The translations under genes were made by a program, and so were the position numbers. Positions 41,579 through 50,124 of a stretch of DNA of 64,000 nucleotides are shown piece after piece. Origin of the DNA: Candidatus Chryseobacterium colombiense (GTDB lineage: Bacteria; Bacteroidota; Bacteroidia; Flavobacteriales; Weeksellaceae); the NCBI GenBank assembly GCA_029203185.1, contig CP119310.1, forward strand, positions 3,912,001 through 3,976,000, read 5' to 3'. The notes beneath the pieces are model-generated. The model worked only from the letters and a program-made list of their open reading frames with translations, did no database searches and was not told the origin of the DNA. Numbering within the stretch: the stretch's first letter is position 1; every line of letters begins with the position of its first letter.

Positions 41579-42562
41579 CTAAACCTCTTTCAAAGCAGTA
41601 TTAATAGAATCCAACTCTTCCTGAGATAAATCTAAAGACATTGCTTTTGCATTTTCAATCGCTTGTTGGGCATTTCTTGCTCCTGCTAAAACTACTGTAA
41701 TGGCCGGCTGTAAAGTTGCCCATCTCAAAACCAACTGAGAAATCGTTGCTCCTTTTTCCTGGGCAATCGGTTCGATCTTGTCTAAGAAACTTTTCACTTT
41801 TGGTAAGTCAAATTGTGAAAAATAACCGTTTCTGTGATCGTTTTCTTTTAGCTGGGTTTCTTTGAAATATTTTCCTGTCAAAAGACCTCTTTCCATCGGA
41901 CTGTATACAATAATTCCTGAATTATTTTCTAAAGAGTAAGGAACCAGATCATTTTCAATAGCTCGGTTCAGCATACTGTAAGAAACCTGATTGCTGGCTA
42001 ATTTCAGCGTTTTATCAGCTTCTTCCATTTGCTCAACGGAGTAGTTACTCACTCCTGCAGCTCTTATTTTTCCTTGTTGAATTAATAGCTCTAAAGTTTC
42101 CATGGTTTCGCTGATCGGTGTTGTAGAATCCGGCCAGTGCAACTGTAAAAGATCGATGTAGTCTGTTCCCAGTCTTTTTAAACTTTCTTCAACTTCTTTG
42201 ATAATGTTTTCTTTGGATGCGAATTTATAAACAGGAATTTTTTCGCCGTCTTTTTCCGCATCAAAGAAAAAATCTCCTTTACTATTATTACTTCCGTCCC
42301 AGACCAATCCGAATTTTGTCAATAACTGAATTTTCGAACGGTCTTTTCCTTTGATCGCTTCCCCAATCATTTCTTCGCTCAGCCCAAAACCGTAAAAAGG
42401 AGCGGTATCAATTGAAGTAACTCCATGATCTAGAGAAGCGTGGATTGAATGTATGGAATCTTGTTTCTCATTTCCTCCCCACATATTTCCACCGATGGCA
42501 AAAGCTCCGTGAGTAATCACTGAAAGTTCCAGATCAGTGTTTCCTAATTTTCTATATTCCAT
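41579..42562 (-). CDS. Aldo/keto reductase (YhdN/AKR11-like)
   Basis: A 327-residue NADPH-dependent carbonyl reductase. Catalytic tetrad residues are in 'SIDTAPFYGFGLSEE' (Asp, Tyr), 'LLTKFGLVW' (Lys) and 'LLQLHWPDS' (His). 'VVLAGARNAQQAIENAKA' is the C-terminal cofactor site. It reduces aldehydes or ketones and is one of two aldo/keto reductases in this redox-rich region. It is monocistronic; a family B repeat lies upstream. Confidence 0.93.
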   Translation of the reverse strand: MEYRKLGNTDLELSVITHGAFAIGGNMWGGNEKQDSIHSIHASLDHGVTSIDTAPFYGFGLSEEMIGEAIKGKDRSKIQLLTKFGLVWDGSNNSKGDFFFDAEKDGEKIPVYKFASKENIIKEVEESLKRLGTDYIDLLQLHWPDSTTPISETMETLELLIQQGKIRAAGVSNYSVEQMEEADKTLKLASNQVSYSMLNRAIENDLVPYSLENNSGIIVYSPMERGLLTGKYFKETQLKENDHRNGYFSQFDLPKVKSFLDKIEPIAQEKGATISQLVLRWATLQPAITVVLAGARNAQQAIENAKAMSLDLSQEELDSINTALKEV

Positions 42563-42626
42563 TTTCTTATTTAAATTTTGATTGCAAAGTTTTTAGCTTT
42601 GAAATGATTGAAAATATTCTCAGTTT

Positions 42627-42703
42627 TGTCATTCTGACGAAGGAAGAATCTAGGCTGTTTTACTAGAGATTCTTCACTTCGCTTTGCTTCGTTCAGAATG
42701 ACA
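42627..42703. repeat. Palindromic intergenic repeat, family B
   Basis: The left arm TGTCATTCTGACGAAG...AGAATCT (42627-42651) and right arm AGATTCTTCACTTCG...CAGAATGACA (42667-42703) are inverted copies. The right arm is longer by about 12 bases. It is related in design to family A but has a different sequence. It lies between an aldo/keto reductase and a DJ-1/PfpI gene. Confidence 0.8.
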
Positions 42704-42761
42704 GAAGAAGTCATTATAATAAGTGACAATTTCAAACGATTAACTAAAAACTTTAATGAGT

Positions 42762-43514
42762 TTATTTTTTTAGTTCTTTTAAAATGGCTTCGCCAACACT
42801 TTTTGCAGACTGCGGATTCTGTCCTGTAATCACGCGTTGATCTGTTACTACATGGTTCTGCCAAAGTCCTGATTTCTCAAATTTTGCTCCTCTTTCTTTT
42901 AATTGATCTTCCAGAAGAAACGGCACCACATTCGTTAATTTTACTTCGGATTCTTCTTCATTGGTAAAAGCATTGATTTTTTTACCATCTACTAAATATT
43001 TACCGTTATTCAGTTTGATATTGACCAAACCTGCAGGACCATGACAAACTCCGGCTACAATTCCTCCGTTTTCATAAATTTTTGAAGCAATGGCAGCGAG
43101 TTCTGTGTTGTCAGCAAAATCCCACATTGCACCATGTCCTCCCGCATAAAAGATGGTAGAGTAGTCATTTGGATTTACTTGAGAGGGCGTCAGAGAATGA
43201 TCGATCTTGTTTTTGTATTCTTTATTTTCCCAGAATTCTTTGTTTACCGGATCTTTCAAATCGAATCCGTCAACAGGAGGAGTTCCGCCTTTCGGACTTA
43301 CAAAATCTATTTCGTATCCCGCTTTGTGAAGAACTTCCCACGGATGAGAAACTTCACCAAGATAATATCCCGTCTCCTGACCTGTATCTCCTTTTTTGTC
43401 GTGACTGGTAACGACAAATAAAATTTTCTTTTTCATATTTTTAGATTTTTTGGTTTGTGCCTGAATGAATCCTATCGTGAAAATTGAAAAGATAAGTAAT
43501 GCTAATTTTTTCAT
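42762..43514 (-). CDS. DJ-1/PfpI-family protein with signal peptide
   Basis: A 250-residue class I glutamine amidotransferase-like protein. The nucleophile elbow 'GVCHGPAGL' holds the conserved Cys, with Glu in 'YLGEVSHPWEVL' and His after it, as in Hsp31-like glyoxalase III/chaperones. The annotated start includes a signal peptide (MKKLALLIFSIFTIGFIQAQ); a second ATG at 43436 would give a cytoplasmic form. It may protect against glyoxals. It is part of the redox/electrophile region. Confidence 0.9.
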   Translation of the reverse strand: MKKLALLIFSIFTIGFIQAQTKKSKNMKKKILFVVTSHDKKGDTGQETGYYLGEVSHPWEVLHKAGYEIDFVSPKGGTPPVDGFDLKDPVNKEFWENKEYKNKIDHSLTPSQVNPNDYSTIFYAGGHGAMWDFADNTELAAIASKIYENGGIVAGVCHGPAGLVNIKLNNGKYLVDGKKINAFTNEEESEVKLTNVVPFLLEDQLKERGAKFEKSGLWQNHVVTDQRVITGQNPQSAKSVGEAILKELKK

Positions 43515-43520
43515 AAATGT

Positions 43521-43656
43521 TTTAAGTTAACCATTAAGTTTCTTTTAAGAAGTTTAGAATATTAAGATTTAGTTCTGCTTTAAAAAAGGGATCGTAAAAT
43601 TTACTGATGCTTAATGGATCTTAACTTCTAAATTTCCTTAATGGTTTAAGTTTTAT
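43521..43656. repeat. Palindromic intergenic repeat, family C
   Basis: The left half has 'TTAACCATTAAG' then 'GAAGTTTAGAATATTAAGAT'; the right half has 'ATCTTAACTTCTAAA' then 'CTTAATGGTTTAAG'. The halves are inverted and nested, so the roughly 135 bases could form a cruciform or long hairpin. It has no coding content and fills the gap between the DJ-1 and monooxygenase genes. Confidence 0.6.
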
Positions 43657-43664
43657 TTTAATGA

Positions 43665-43952
43665 TTATATAATTTCAGTTAAATAAATCTGTGGTTTTTC
43701 CTGCAATTTTTCATCAATCAAAGCTCCGAAAGCCTGAATATAAGACTGCTGATTGTGTTGTGCCAATCCTTCTTCACTTTTCCAGATTTCATAAAAAATA
43801 AACTGGTTTTTATCTTCAATTCCCTGATGAAGCGTATACAATTCATTAGCTTCCTCTTTCACGGTTTCTTTCACCATATTCTGAAGAACTTCCAATACTT
43901 CGTTTCTGTGTTCTTCTTTTGCTTTAATGATTGCTGTAAGATAGATTTTCAT
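43665..43952 (-). CDS. Antibiotic biosynthesis monooxygenase (YgiN-like quinol monooxygenase)
   Basis: A 95-residue dimeric alpha/beta barrel protein. It has 'IIKAKEEHRNEVLEVLQNMV', 'QFIFYEIWKSEEGLAQHNQQSY' and 'AFGALIDEKLQ', as in the YgiN/ABM family that oxidises quinols or binds hydrophobic ligands without cofactor. It starts 2 bases after the epimerase stop and shares the operon with mdaB, matching the known E. coli quinol link between MdaB and YgiN. Confidence 0.9.
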   Translation of the reverse strand: MKIYLTAIIKAKEEHRNEVLEVLQNMVKETVKEEANELYTLHQGIEDKNQFIFYEIWKSEEGLAQHNQQSYIQAFGALIDEKLQEKPQIYLTEII

Positions 43953-43954
43953 AA

Positions 43955-44839
43955 TTAAATAAAATTTTCAATTGAATGATGTTGAGGTTTCCAGTTCAGC
44001 TCTGTTCTTGCTTTATCGGCATTGCATAAACTATTGGATGCAAACCCAAAATATCCTCCTGCAGGACCAAACGTATTGACCGCTTCCTGAACGGTTACTG
44101 ATTGTGCGGGCTGTAAATTGAATCGTTCACTTATTTTTTCTGCCAGATTTTTGATGGTTGAGGAACCGTTTTCAGCATAGTATATAGATCCGGCTTTTGC
44201 TTTTTCCAGTGCAAGTACATACAAATCAGCAAGATCTTCAATATGAATGTTGGACCAAATATTTTCTCCTTTTCCAAAATAGACTCCAAATCCTTTTTCC
44301 TTGGAAAAATTAATCAGAGCAGGAAGCTGTATACTGTTTTTCTTAATTCCTAAGCCTTCTCCATATACCATCGTAGGAACAATAACGATGCTTCTTATGT
44401 TTTTTTTAGCAGCCTGAAGGATATGTTGATTAATAAGGACTCTGGAAGCCATTTCCAGTCTCGGCTGTAAAGGAATGTCTTCTGTAAAAATAAAATTGCT
44501 TTTTTCTCCATTTTCTTTTCCTCCGAAAATTGCCGATCCTGAAGTGAAAATAAATGTTTTTCCGCTTCCTTCAAGGGCATTTACAATACTGTCTGCAACA
44601 TAGGCATCATCTGCAGAATCTGCATTATGAATAACAGCATCTGCATTGGAAATAGCATTCCGGAGAACAGTTTCATCATGAATATTACCTACGATCGTCT
44701 CAATTCCTGCAGCTTCCAGCTCTTTAGCTTGCACATTGTTTCGGATCAATCCAATTACCTGATAGTTTTTATCCAGTAATTTTTTGGCTACAGTTCCACC
44801 GATATATCCGGTAATCCCTGTAATAAGTATCTTCTTCAT
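43955..44839 (-). CDS. NAD(P)-dependent epimerase/dehydratase-like reductase
   Basis: A 294-residue short-chain dehydrogenase (extended type) with the nucleotide site 'ILITGITGYIGGTVAKKLL' and 'YGEGLGIKKNSIQLPALI' holding a catalytic Tyr-x3-Lys-like stretch. Substrate unknown; in this context possibly a carbonyl or quinone reductase. It lies 11 bases after the mdaB-like gene and 2 before the monooxygenase gene, so the three form one operon on the minus strand. Confidence 0.85.
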   Translation of the reverse strand: MKKILITGITGYIGGTVAKKLLDKNYQVIGLIRNNVQAKELEAAGIETIVGNIHDETVLRNAISNADAVIHNADSADDAYVADSIVNALEGSGKTFIFTSGSAIFGGKENGEKSNFIFTEDIPLQPRLEMASRVLINQHILQAAKKNIRSIVIVPTMVYGEGLGIKKNSIQLPALINFSKEKGFGVYFGKGENIWSNIHIEDLADLYVLALEKAKAGSIYYAENGSSTIKNLAEKISERFNLQPAQSVTVQEAVNTFGPAGGYFGFASNSLCNADKARTELNWKPQHHSIENFI

Positions 44840-44850
44840 AAGATTAAAGA

Positions 44851-45465
44851 TTAAACCAATTGGGTTGTAAACTCTTTTTCGAAAACTGCGGTAAGGTGTT
44901 CTCTGTAAAGCTTCATATCACGTTCGATGTTTGCATTTTTTTCCACATCATGGAAGTGGAAGCTTTCCATTTTTTCTAATGAAACAAAAGCGTTCATTCT
45001 ATGGAATCCAAATAATGGTCCATTATCCACACTTGTTTCGTTAAAGAATTCTCCGGGAAGTGTAAAAGCCGTTTCAGGAGCATTCCAGCTTGTGGTCAGC
45101 ATGTATTTTCTTCCCTTCAGCATTCCGCCTGTTCCGTAATTGATTTTCGGATTGTCGGCAGTTCTTCCGTCGCTCATGTAAATTCCTTTAGCGTGACCAG
45201 CTGTGAAGACTTCATCAATATATTTTTTCAAACCGTTTGGCAACTGAAACCACCAGATTGGAGTGTGATAAATAATATAATCCGCCCACACGAATTTCTC
45301 TACCTCTTCATTTTTATCGTAATTTGCACTTACGTTAGTAATTTTCACTTCTACATTTCCAAAGTTTTTGAGCACTTCCAATGTGTTTTCTGCGATTGTC
45401 TGATTATATTTTCCTCCAGAATGTCCGAAGTTCTGTCCACCGTTGATGATTAATACTTTTTTCAT
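44851..45465 (-). CDS. mdaB: NAD(P)H-dependent quinone oxidoreductase, MdaB-like
   Basis: A 204-residue flavodoxin-fold enzyme close to MdaB (two-electron NADPH quinone reductase). Seen are 'VLIINGGQNFGHSGGKYN' (flavin phosphate loop) and 'YHTPIWWFQLPNGLKKYIDEVF' and 'FGFHRMNAF'. It protects against quinone redox cycling and pairs with a YgiN-like monooxygenase in the same operon. A -7 box lies at 45495-45502. The LysR gene is divergent and likely controls it. Confidence 0.9.
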   Translation of the reverse strand: MKKVLIINGGQNFGHSGGKYNQTIAENTLEVLKNFGNVEVKITNVSANYDKNEEVEKFVWADYIIYHTPIWWFQLPNGLKKYIDEVFTAGHAKGIYMSDGRTADNPKINYGTGGMLKGRKYMLTTSWNAPETAFTLPGEFFNETSVDNGPLFGFHRMNAFVSLEKMESFHFHDVEKNANIERDMKLYREHLTAVFEKEFTTQLV

Positions 45466-45494
45466 TGTTTTATGATTGTTTAAATTTTATGATG

Positions 45495-45502
45495 CAAAGT
45501 TA
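45495..45502 (-). promoter_or_regulatory. Promoter -7 box (TAACTTTG on minus strand) of the mdaB operon
   Basis: CAAAGTTA on the plus strand gives TAACTTTG on the minus strand, about 30 bases before the mdaB ATG. No matched -33 element is seen, as expected for an activator-dependent promoter. Confidence 0.45.
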
Positions 45503-45658
45503 GGATGGACTGTTCTATAATAAAAATAATATAAATTATAGTTAATTATTATAAAAATGATAGTTTGTTAATGGTAATAATTTCGATTATTTCTGCTAAT
45601 GCAAAATTTCTAATTGATAGATTCGATCATATTGAATATTATTAATCTGATTATTTAT

Positions 45659-45666
45659 TAATTTTG
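45659..45666 (+). promoter_or_regulatory. Promoter -7 box (TAATTTTG) of the LysR regulator
   Basis: An exact TANNTTTG match 25 bases before the LysR ATG at 45692. The region between the two divergent -7 boxes (45503-45658) is very AT-rich and is where a LysR operator would be expected. Confidence 0.5.
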
Positions 45667-45691
45667 TATCAGAATATTAATAAATAAAGTC

Positions 45692-46609
45692 ATGGTCAAT
45701 TTGGAATGGTACCGAACTTTTAAAGCGATTTATAAAACCGGAACTTTGACGGGCGCTGCAGATTCTCTGTTTATTTCGCAACCCGGAGTGAGTTTACATT
45801 TAAGCTCTCTGGAAGCGTATGTAGGATATAAGTTATTCGACAGAACCGGACGGAAAATGATTCCTACAGAAAGAGGAAAAGTTTTATTCAATGCGATTTC
45901 TGAACCTTTAACAAAGTTGGAAGATGTTGAGAAAAACTTTCAGAAATCTACTGAAAAGCATACTCCGACCATTAGTGTAGGCATGTGTTTTGAGACTTTT
46001 CAGACGACTTTGGAGCAATATGTTTCTACATTGCCTTTTAATTTAATCATCAGTTTTGGCGAATATCCTGAAATGTTGGAGCAGTTGGATAAGGGGATTT
46101 TAGACCTGATTATTACCCCGAAGAGAGGAACGTCTCCTAATATTGTGCATGAAGCATTTTCTTCCGAACAGATTATTTTGGTAGGTGGAAAAAATATAGA
46201 CACAGAAAGCTTTAATGAAGTAGTGAGAACTAAAGGTCCGGAGTATATTGAAGAATGGCTGAAACAGGAGAAATGGTACGGAACAACCGGTGATATGGAA
46301 CATCTTTTCCAGTTCTGGATCCTGAATTTTGGACATAAGCCGAATTTCCGGCCGAATTATATTGTTCCAAATTTGAACTCCATCATTAGATGTTTGAAAG
46401 GTGGGACTGGATTAGCTGTTGTCCCTAATTTTTTATGTAAAAATGAACTTGAGAACGAGGAGATAAAATTAATTTGGGAAGGCGAAAAAAAACTGGAAAA
46501 TACGCTGTACTTCGGATGCAGAAAGAAAACCAATTATCAGGATGAAATTGACCATATTAAAGGCTTATTCAGAAAAATGATGAGTAAGGATGAAGCTCTG
46601 GCTGTTTAA
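45692..46609 (+). CDS. LysR-family transcriptional regulator
   Basis: A 305-residue regulator. The N-terminal winged helix reads 'FKAIYKTGTLTGAADSLFISQPGVSLHLSSLEAYVGYKLF' and 'RKMIPTERG', and the effector domain fills the rest. It is divergent from the mdaB operon, the classical arrangement for LysR control of a neighbour. The inducer is likely a quinone or other electrophile, by context only. An aldo/keto reductase gene follows on the same strand and may belong to the regulon. Confidence 0.93.
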   Translation: MVNLEWYRTFKAIYKTGTLTGAADSLFISQPGVSLHLSSLEAYVGYKLFDRTGRKMIPTERGKVLFNAISEPLTKLEDVEKNFQKSTEKHTPTISVGMCFETFQTTLEQYVSTLPFNLIISFGEYPEMLEQLDKGILDLIITPKRGTSPNIVHEAFSSEQIILVGGKNIDTESFNEVVRTKGPEYIEEWLKQEKWYGTTGDMEHLFQFWILNFGHKPNFRPNYIVPNLNSIIRCLKGGTGLAVVPNFLCKNELENEEIKLIWEGEKKLENTLYFGCRKKTNYQDEIDHIKGLFRKMMSKDEALAV

Positions 46610-46717
46610 AATTTATTTTGACGTGGTAAATAGTATTAAAGTAAAATTGGTAGGCGAAAGTTTTGAATTTTTATCGCAAATTTGTTTGATTCTAATTGTA
46701 AAAATAAACCAGGAATT

Positions 46718-47593
46718 ATGGCACAAAAAATATACACAGGGCAACCTGTAATTATGTTAAATAATGGAGTGGATATTCCGGCTTTAGGCTTTGGAGTATG
46801 GCAGATGGAAGATTTGAAGGAATGTGAAAATGCTGTGATCAAAGCTATTGAAGTGGGATATCGAATGATCGATACGGCTTCGATTTATCTAAATGAGACA
46901 GCAGTTGGAAACGCAATTAAAAACAGCGGAATAAACAGAGAGGATTTGTTTGTAACTTCCAAGCTTTGGGTTCAGGATATTGCTTATGATAAGGCAAAAG
47001 GTGCTTTTCAGAGAACTTTGGACAGGTTGCAGCTGGAGTATTTGGATCTGTACCTTATTCACTGGCCGTATGGGGATTTTATAGGAGCATGGAAAGCGAT
47101 GGAAGAGCTGTATCATGAAGGGAAAATAAAGGCGATCGGAGTTTGTAATTTTCCTGTTGAAAAAATAGAGGAATTAAAAGCCAATTCTACGGTTCTTCCG
47201 GTAATTAATCAGATTGAGCTGCATCCTCTTTTCCAGCAGAAAGAACTTCAGATGTACAACAGAGAAAATAATATCGTTACACAGCCCTGGAGTCCGCTTG
47301 GAAACGGAAATGCAGGATTGCTGGATAATTCTGAACTAAAGGCTATTGCTGAGAAATATGGGAAAACAGTTGCCCAGGTAATTTTGAGATGGCATCTGCA
47401 GGAAGGTTTTTGCGTGATCCCAAAATCTGTAACGCCTTCCAGAATTGAGGAAAATTTCAACGTTTTTGATTTTGAACTGACGGAAGATGAAATGAATATA
47501 GTCCGTTCTTTAGATACAGGAAAAAGACTGTTCTTTGATCCGAAAGATCCAGCCTGGGAAAAGAAAATGCTGAATGCTTTCGCGGATATTTAA
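46718..47593 (+). CDS. Aldo/keto reductase (2,5-diketogluconate reductase-like)
   Basis: About 291 residues from the ATG at 46718 (MAQKIYTGQP); an ATG at 46682 adds 12 residues that do not fit the family. Catalytic residues are seen in 'MIDTASIYLNE' (Asp, Tyr), 'VTSKLWVQD' (Lys) and 'LIHWPYG' (His), with 'VIPKSVTPSRIEENF' for NADPH binding. It belongs to the AKR5 type, distinct from the AKR at 41579-42562. It follows the LysR gene. Confidence 0.93.
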   Translation: MAQKIYTGQPVIMLNNGVDIPALGFGVWQMEDLKECENAVIKAIEVGYRMIDTASIYLNETAVGNAIKNSGINREDLFVTSKLWVQDIAYDKAKGAFQRTLDRLQLEYLDLYLIHWPYGDFIGAWKAMEELYHEGKIKAIGVCNFPVEKIEELKANSTVLPVINQIELHPLFQQKELQMYNRENNIVTQPWSPLGNGNAGLLDNSELKAIAEKYGKTVAQVILRWHLQEGFCVIPKSVTPSRIEENFNVFDFELTEDEMNIVRSLDTGKRLFFDPKDPAWEKKMLNAFADI

Positions 47594-47617
47594 TTTAAAA
47601 ACAGAGATTTATCATAC

Positions 47618-47647
47618 AAGAAGCAATTTTTTATTGCTTCTTTTTTT
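47618..47647 (+). terminator. Intrinsic terminator
   Basis: A 10-bp stem AAGAAGCAAT/ATTGCTTCTT with a T-loop is followed by further T residues, after the aldo/keto reductase gene. Confidence 0.85.
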
Positions 47648-47682
47648 ATTACCTTTATTTAAGTTATAAGTAAACAAATGCT

Positions 47683-48738
47683 ATGTTTTGGCCGGGAAAA
47701 ATCAGTGAAAAACTTAATATACAATATCCTGTTATTCAGGCTCCGATGTTTGGAGTCAGTACACCGGAAATGGCGGCAGCTGCAAATAGAGCATCCTGTT
47801 TAGGTTCTCTGGCTATTGCGGATCTTTCCGGTGATAGCTCTGTTCAATTCATCAGAGAAACTAAAACATTGACTGATCAGCCTTTTGCTGTAAACATTTT
47901 TGTGCATAAGATTCCTGAGATTACCGATGCCTTGAAAGATCAATATGGGAAAACCAAGAAATTTCTTGAGGATTTTGCCGGGAAAAATGAAATTGAAGTA
48001 CATCTTCCTGATCTGAGTGAAATAAAAATCAATACGTATCATGAGCAAATAGATGCTGCTATTGAAGAACAATGTAAGATTGTAAGTTTTACTTTCGGAA
48101 ATATTGACGAGAAGAGTATCCAGAAATTAAAAGAAAACGGAGTGGTTTTAATAGGAACGTGTACTTCTGTAGAAGAGGCTGTAGAATTGGAAAAGTCAGG
48201 AATTGATCTAATTTGTGTCCAGGGAATAGAAGCAGGAGGTCACAGAGGAAGCTTTGAGGTGGAGAATATTCCGCAGATCGGAGGTTTTTCTTTGCTATCG
48301 CAGGTATACGATTCAGTGAGTGTCCCTTTGATCTATGCAGGGGGAATTTACAATGCGAGAACGATAATGGCAGCAGAAAACCTGGGAGCAGAAGGTTTTC
48401 AGGTAGGAAGTATTTTACTGGCTTCTCAGGAAAGTGCTTTACTGGATTTTGAAAAAGAAAGATTGGAAAAGGTTCGTGAGGAAGATGTTGTCTTGACGAA
48501 AAGCTTTTCGGGACGTTTTGCAAGAGGAATTAAAAATACATTTATCGAAACACTTGAAGACTCTGACTATATTTTGCCGTATCCTTATCAGAATAAACTG
48601 ACGGGAGTTTTACGAAAAGCAGCTAGAAATAAGAAAAATACTGATTTTGTGAATCTTTGGTTGGGACAATCCATTCATCAGTACAGCAAAAGTTCAACAG
48701 AAGAAATACTGAAAAACCTTATTCTCAGTTGTGAATAA
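47683..48738 (+). CDS. Nitronate monooxygenase family protein
   Basis: A 351-residue FMN-dependent TIM-barrel enzyme. It has 'YPVIQAPMFGVSTPEMAAAA', the catalytic-His segment 'VQGIEAGGHRGSF', and the phosphate-binding 'LIYAGGIYNARTIMAAENLGAEGFQVGS'. Members oxidise alkyl nitronates or reduce quinones (NQO-type). It has its own transcript, with a terminator before it and a bidirectional one after it. It fits the detoxification theme of the region. Confidence 0.92.
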   Translation: MFWPGKISEKLNIQYPVIQAPMFGVSTPEMAAAANRASCLGSLAIADLSGDSSVQFIRETKTLTDQPFAVNIFVHKIPEITDALKDQYGKTKKFLEDFAGKNEIEVHLPDLSEIKINTYHEQIDAAIEEQCKIVSFTFGNIDEKSIQKLKENGVVLIGTCTSVEEAVELEKSGIDLICVQGIEAGGHRGSFEVENIPQIGGFSLLSQVYDSVSVPLIYAGGIYNARTIMAAENLGAEGFQVGSILLASQESALLDFEKERLEKVREEDVVLTKSFSGRFARGIKNTFIETLEDSDYILPYPYQNKLTGVLRKAARNKKNTDFVNLWLGQSIHQYSKSSTEEILKNLILSCE

Positions 48739-48743
48739 TGATA

Positions 48744-48778
48744 AAAAAATCCTTTCATCGAAAATGAAAGGATTTTTT
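48744..48778. terminator. Bidirectional intrinsic terminator
   Basis: A 15-bp perfect stem (AAAAAATCCTTTCAT and complement, 5-base loop) between the convergent nitronate monooxygenase and mpl genes. Confidence 0.9.
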
Positions 48779-48780
48779 TA

Positions 48781-50118
48781 TTATTTCGTCAAATCAAGTC
48801 CTCCGAAGTTACCCGAACTCATCATCAGGTAAACTCCCTGAGTTTTGTCGAGGGTTTCCCAATAAGCGTGAAGTTCTTCAGCATTGGTGAAAACTTTCAG
48901 ATTTTCGTTTTTAAACTTTTCTTTAATTAATTCCGGGGAAATAGGTTCCATTCTTTTAATCTTTAAAGCATCTTCAGAATAGAATACGACTGCGTTATCC
49001 AAGCCATCCATGGCGTGATCATATTGCTCTAAAAATGCAGGATTCAGGCTTGAATACGTATGAAGCTCAAGGAAACCGTATTTTTTCTCATTTTTAAATT
49101 GTTCACAGAAAGCTTTTACAGCTGCTTTTACTTTACTTGGAGCATGAGCAAAATCTTTATAAAGTGTTCCTTTATCTTCTCTTTCTACCTTCTCCAGACG
49201 TTTTGAAGCTCCTTTGAAGCTCATAATGGCTTCATAAAAATCTTCATCCATAATGCCTAAAGTCTGGCAGATATGTCTTGCTCCTTCAAGGTTCAGTAAA
49301 TTATGCGCTCCAAAAACAGAAAGAGGAACATCTCCCATTTCAGTTTTCAGGTAAACTTTTCCATTGCTGATCTCATATTCGGGAGTTCTGTAAGGGATTT
49401 TTCTGAAATAATTTTCAGCATTTTCCACCACTTTTACCACTTCGGGATCTTCTTCGTTATACACCAAAATTCCTCCGGGAGTAATGCTTGCCACGAATTT
49501 TCTGAACTGCTCAATATAATCATCAAATGTTTTGAAAACATTAATGTGATCCCATGCAATTCCACTCAGTAAAGCAATATTCGGTTGATATAATAAGAAT
49601 TTCGAACGCAGATCAATAGGAGAGGAAAGATATTCATCACCTTCCAATACCATAAAATCGTTGTCCTGAGTAAGTTTCACCATACAATCGAAACCTTCCA
49701 GCTGAGCTCCTACCATGAAATCCACGTCTTTCTGGTGAAAGTTTAAAACATGGAGGATCATTGAAGTGATGGTAGTTTTTCCATGTGAACCCGCAATAAC
49801 GACTCTGGTTTTATTTTTTGACTGTTCGTAAAGAAATTCAGGATATGAATAAATTTTTAAGCCCAGTTCTTTTGCTTTTGCCAATTCAGGATTGTCCTGA
49901 TGCGCATGCATTCCAAGAATTACAGCATCAATATCGGAAGTGATTTTTTCAGGAAACCAGCCCATTTCTGCGGGTAAAATTCCTTTTTTCTCCAGTCTTG
50001 ATTTTGAAGGTTCGAAAATGGCATCATCCGAACCTGTTACCTGGTATCCTTTATCTTTTAATGCAATGGCAAGATTGTGCATCGCGCTTCCTCCGATTGC
50101 TATGAAGTGGGTTTTCAA
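48781..50118 (-). CDS. mpl: UDP-N-acetylmuramate:L-Ala-gamma-D-Glu-meso-DAP ligase
   Basis: A 445-residue Mur ligase for murein recycling, which joins the recovered tripeptide to UDP-MurNAc. The Rossmann N-domain 'FIAIGGSAMHNLAIALKDKGYQVTGSD', the P-loop 'IAGSHGKTTITSMI', 'VLEGDEYLSSPID' and 'YKDFAHAPSKVKAAV' are typical of Mpl rather than MurC (the D-E-Y and A-P spacing). It is the last gene of a minus-strand run with a lipoprotein, an acyltransferase and a Nudix gene. Confidence 0.92.
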   Translation of the reverse strand: MKTHFIAIGGSAMHNLAIALKDKGYQVTGSDDAIFEPSKSRLEKKGILPAEMGWFPEKITSDIDAVILGMHAHQDNPELAKAKELGLKIYSYPEFLYEQSKNKTRVVIAGSHGKTTITSMILHVLNFHQKDVDFMVGAQLEGFDCMVKLTQDNDFMVLEGDEYLSSPIDLRSKFLLYQPNIALLSGIAWDHINVFKTFDDYIEQFRKFVASITPGGILVYNEEDPEVVKVVENAENYFRKIPYRTPEYEISNGKVYLKTEMGDVPLSVFGAHNLLNLEGARHICQTLGIMDEDFYEAIMSFKGASKRLEKVEREDKGTLYKDFAHAPSKVKAAVKAFCEQFKNEKKYGFLELHTYSSLNPAFLEQYDHAMDGLDNAVVFYSEDALKIKRMEPISPELIKEKFKNENLKVFTNAEELHAYWETLDKTQGVYLMMSSGNFGGLDLTK

Positions 50119-50124
50119 TTGTAT

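Noticed and set aside
42571..42864. Open frame of 97 codons on the minus strand
   Set aside because: It is made of the family B repeat and the out-of-frame end of the DJ-1 gene.
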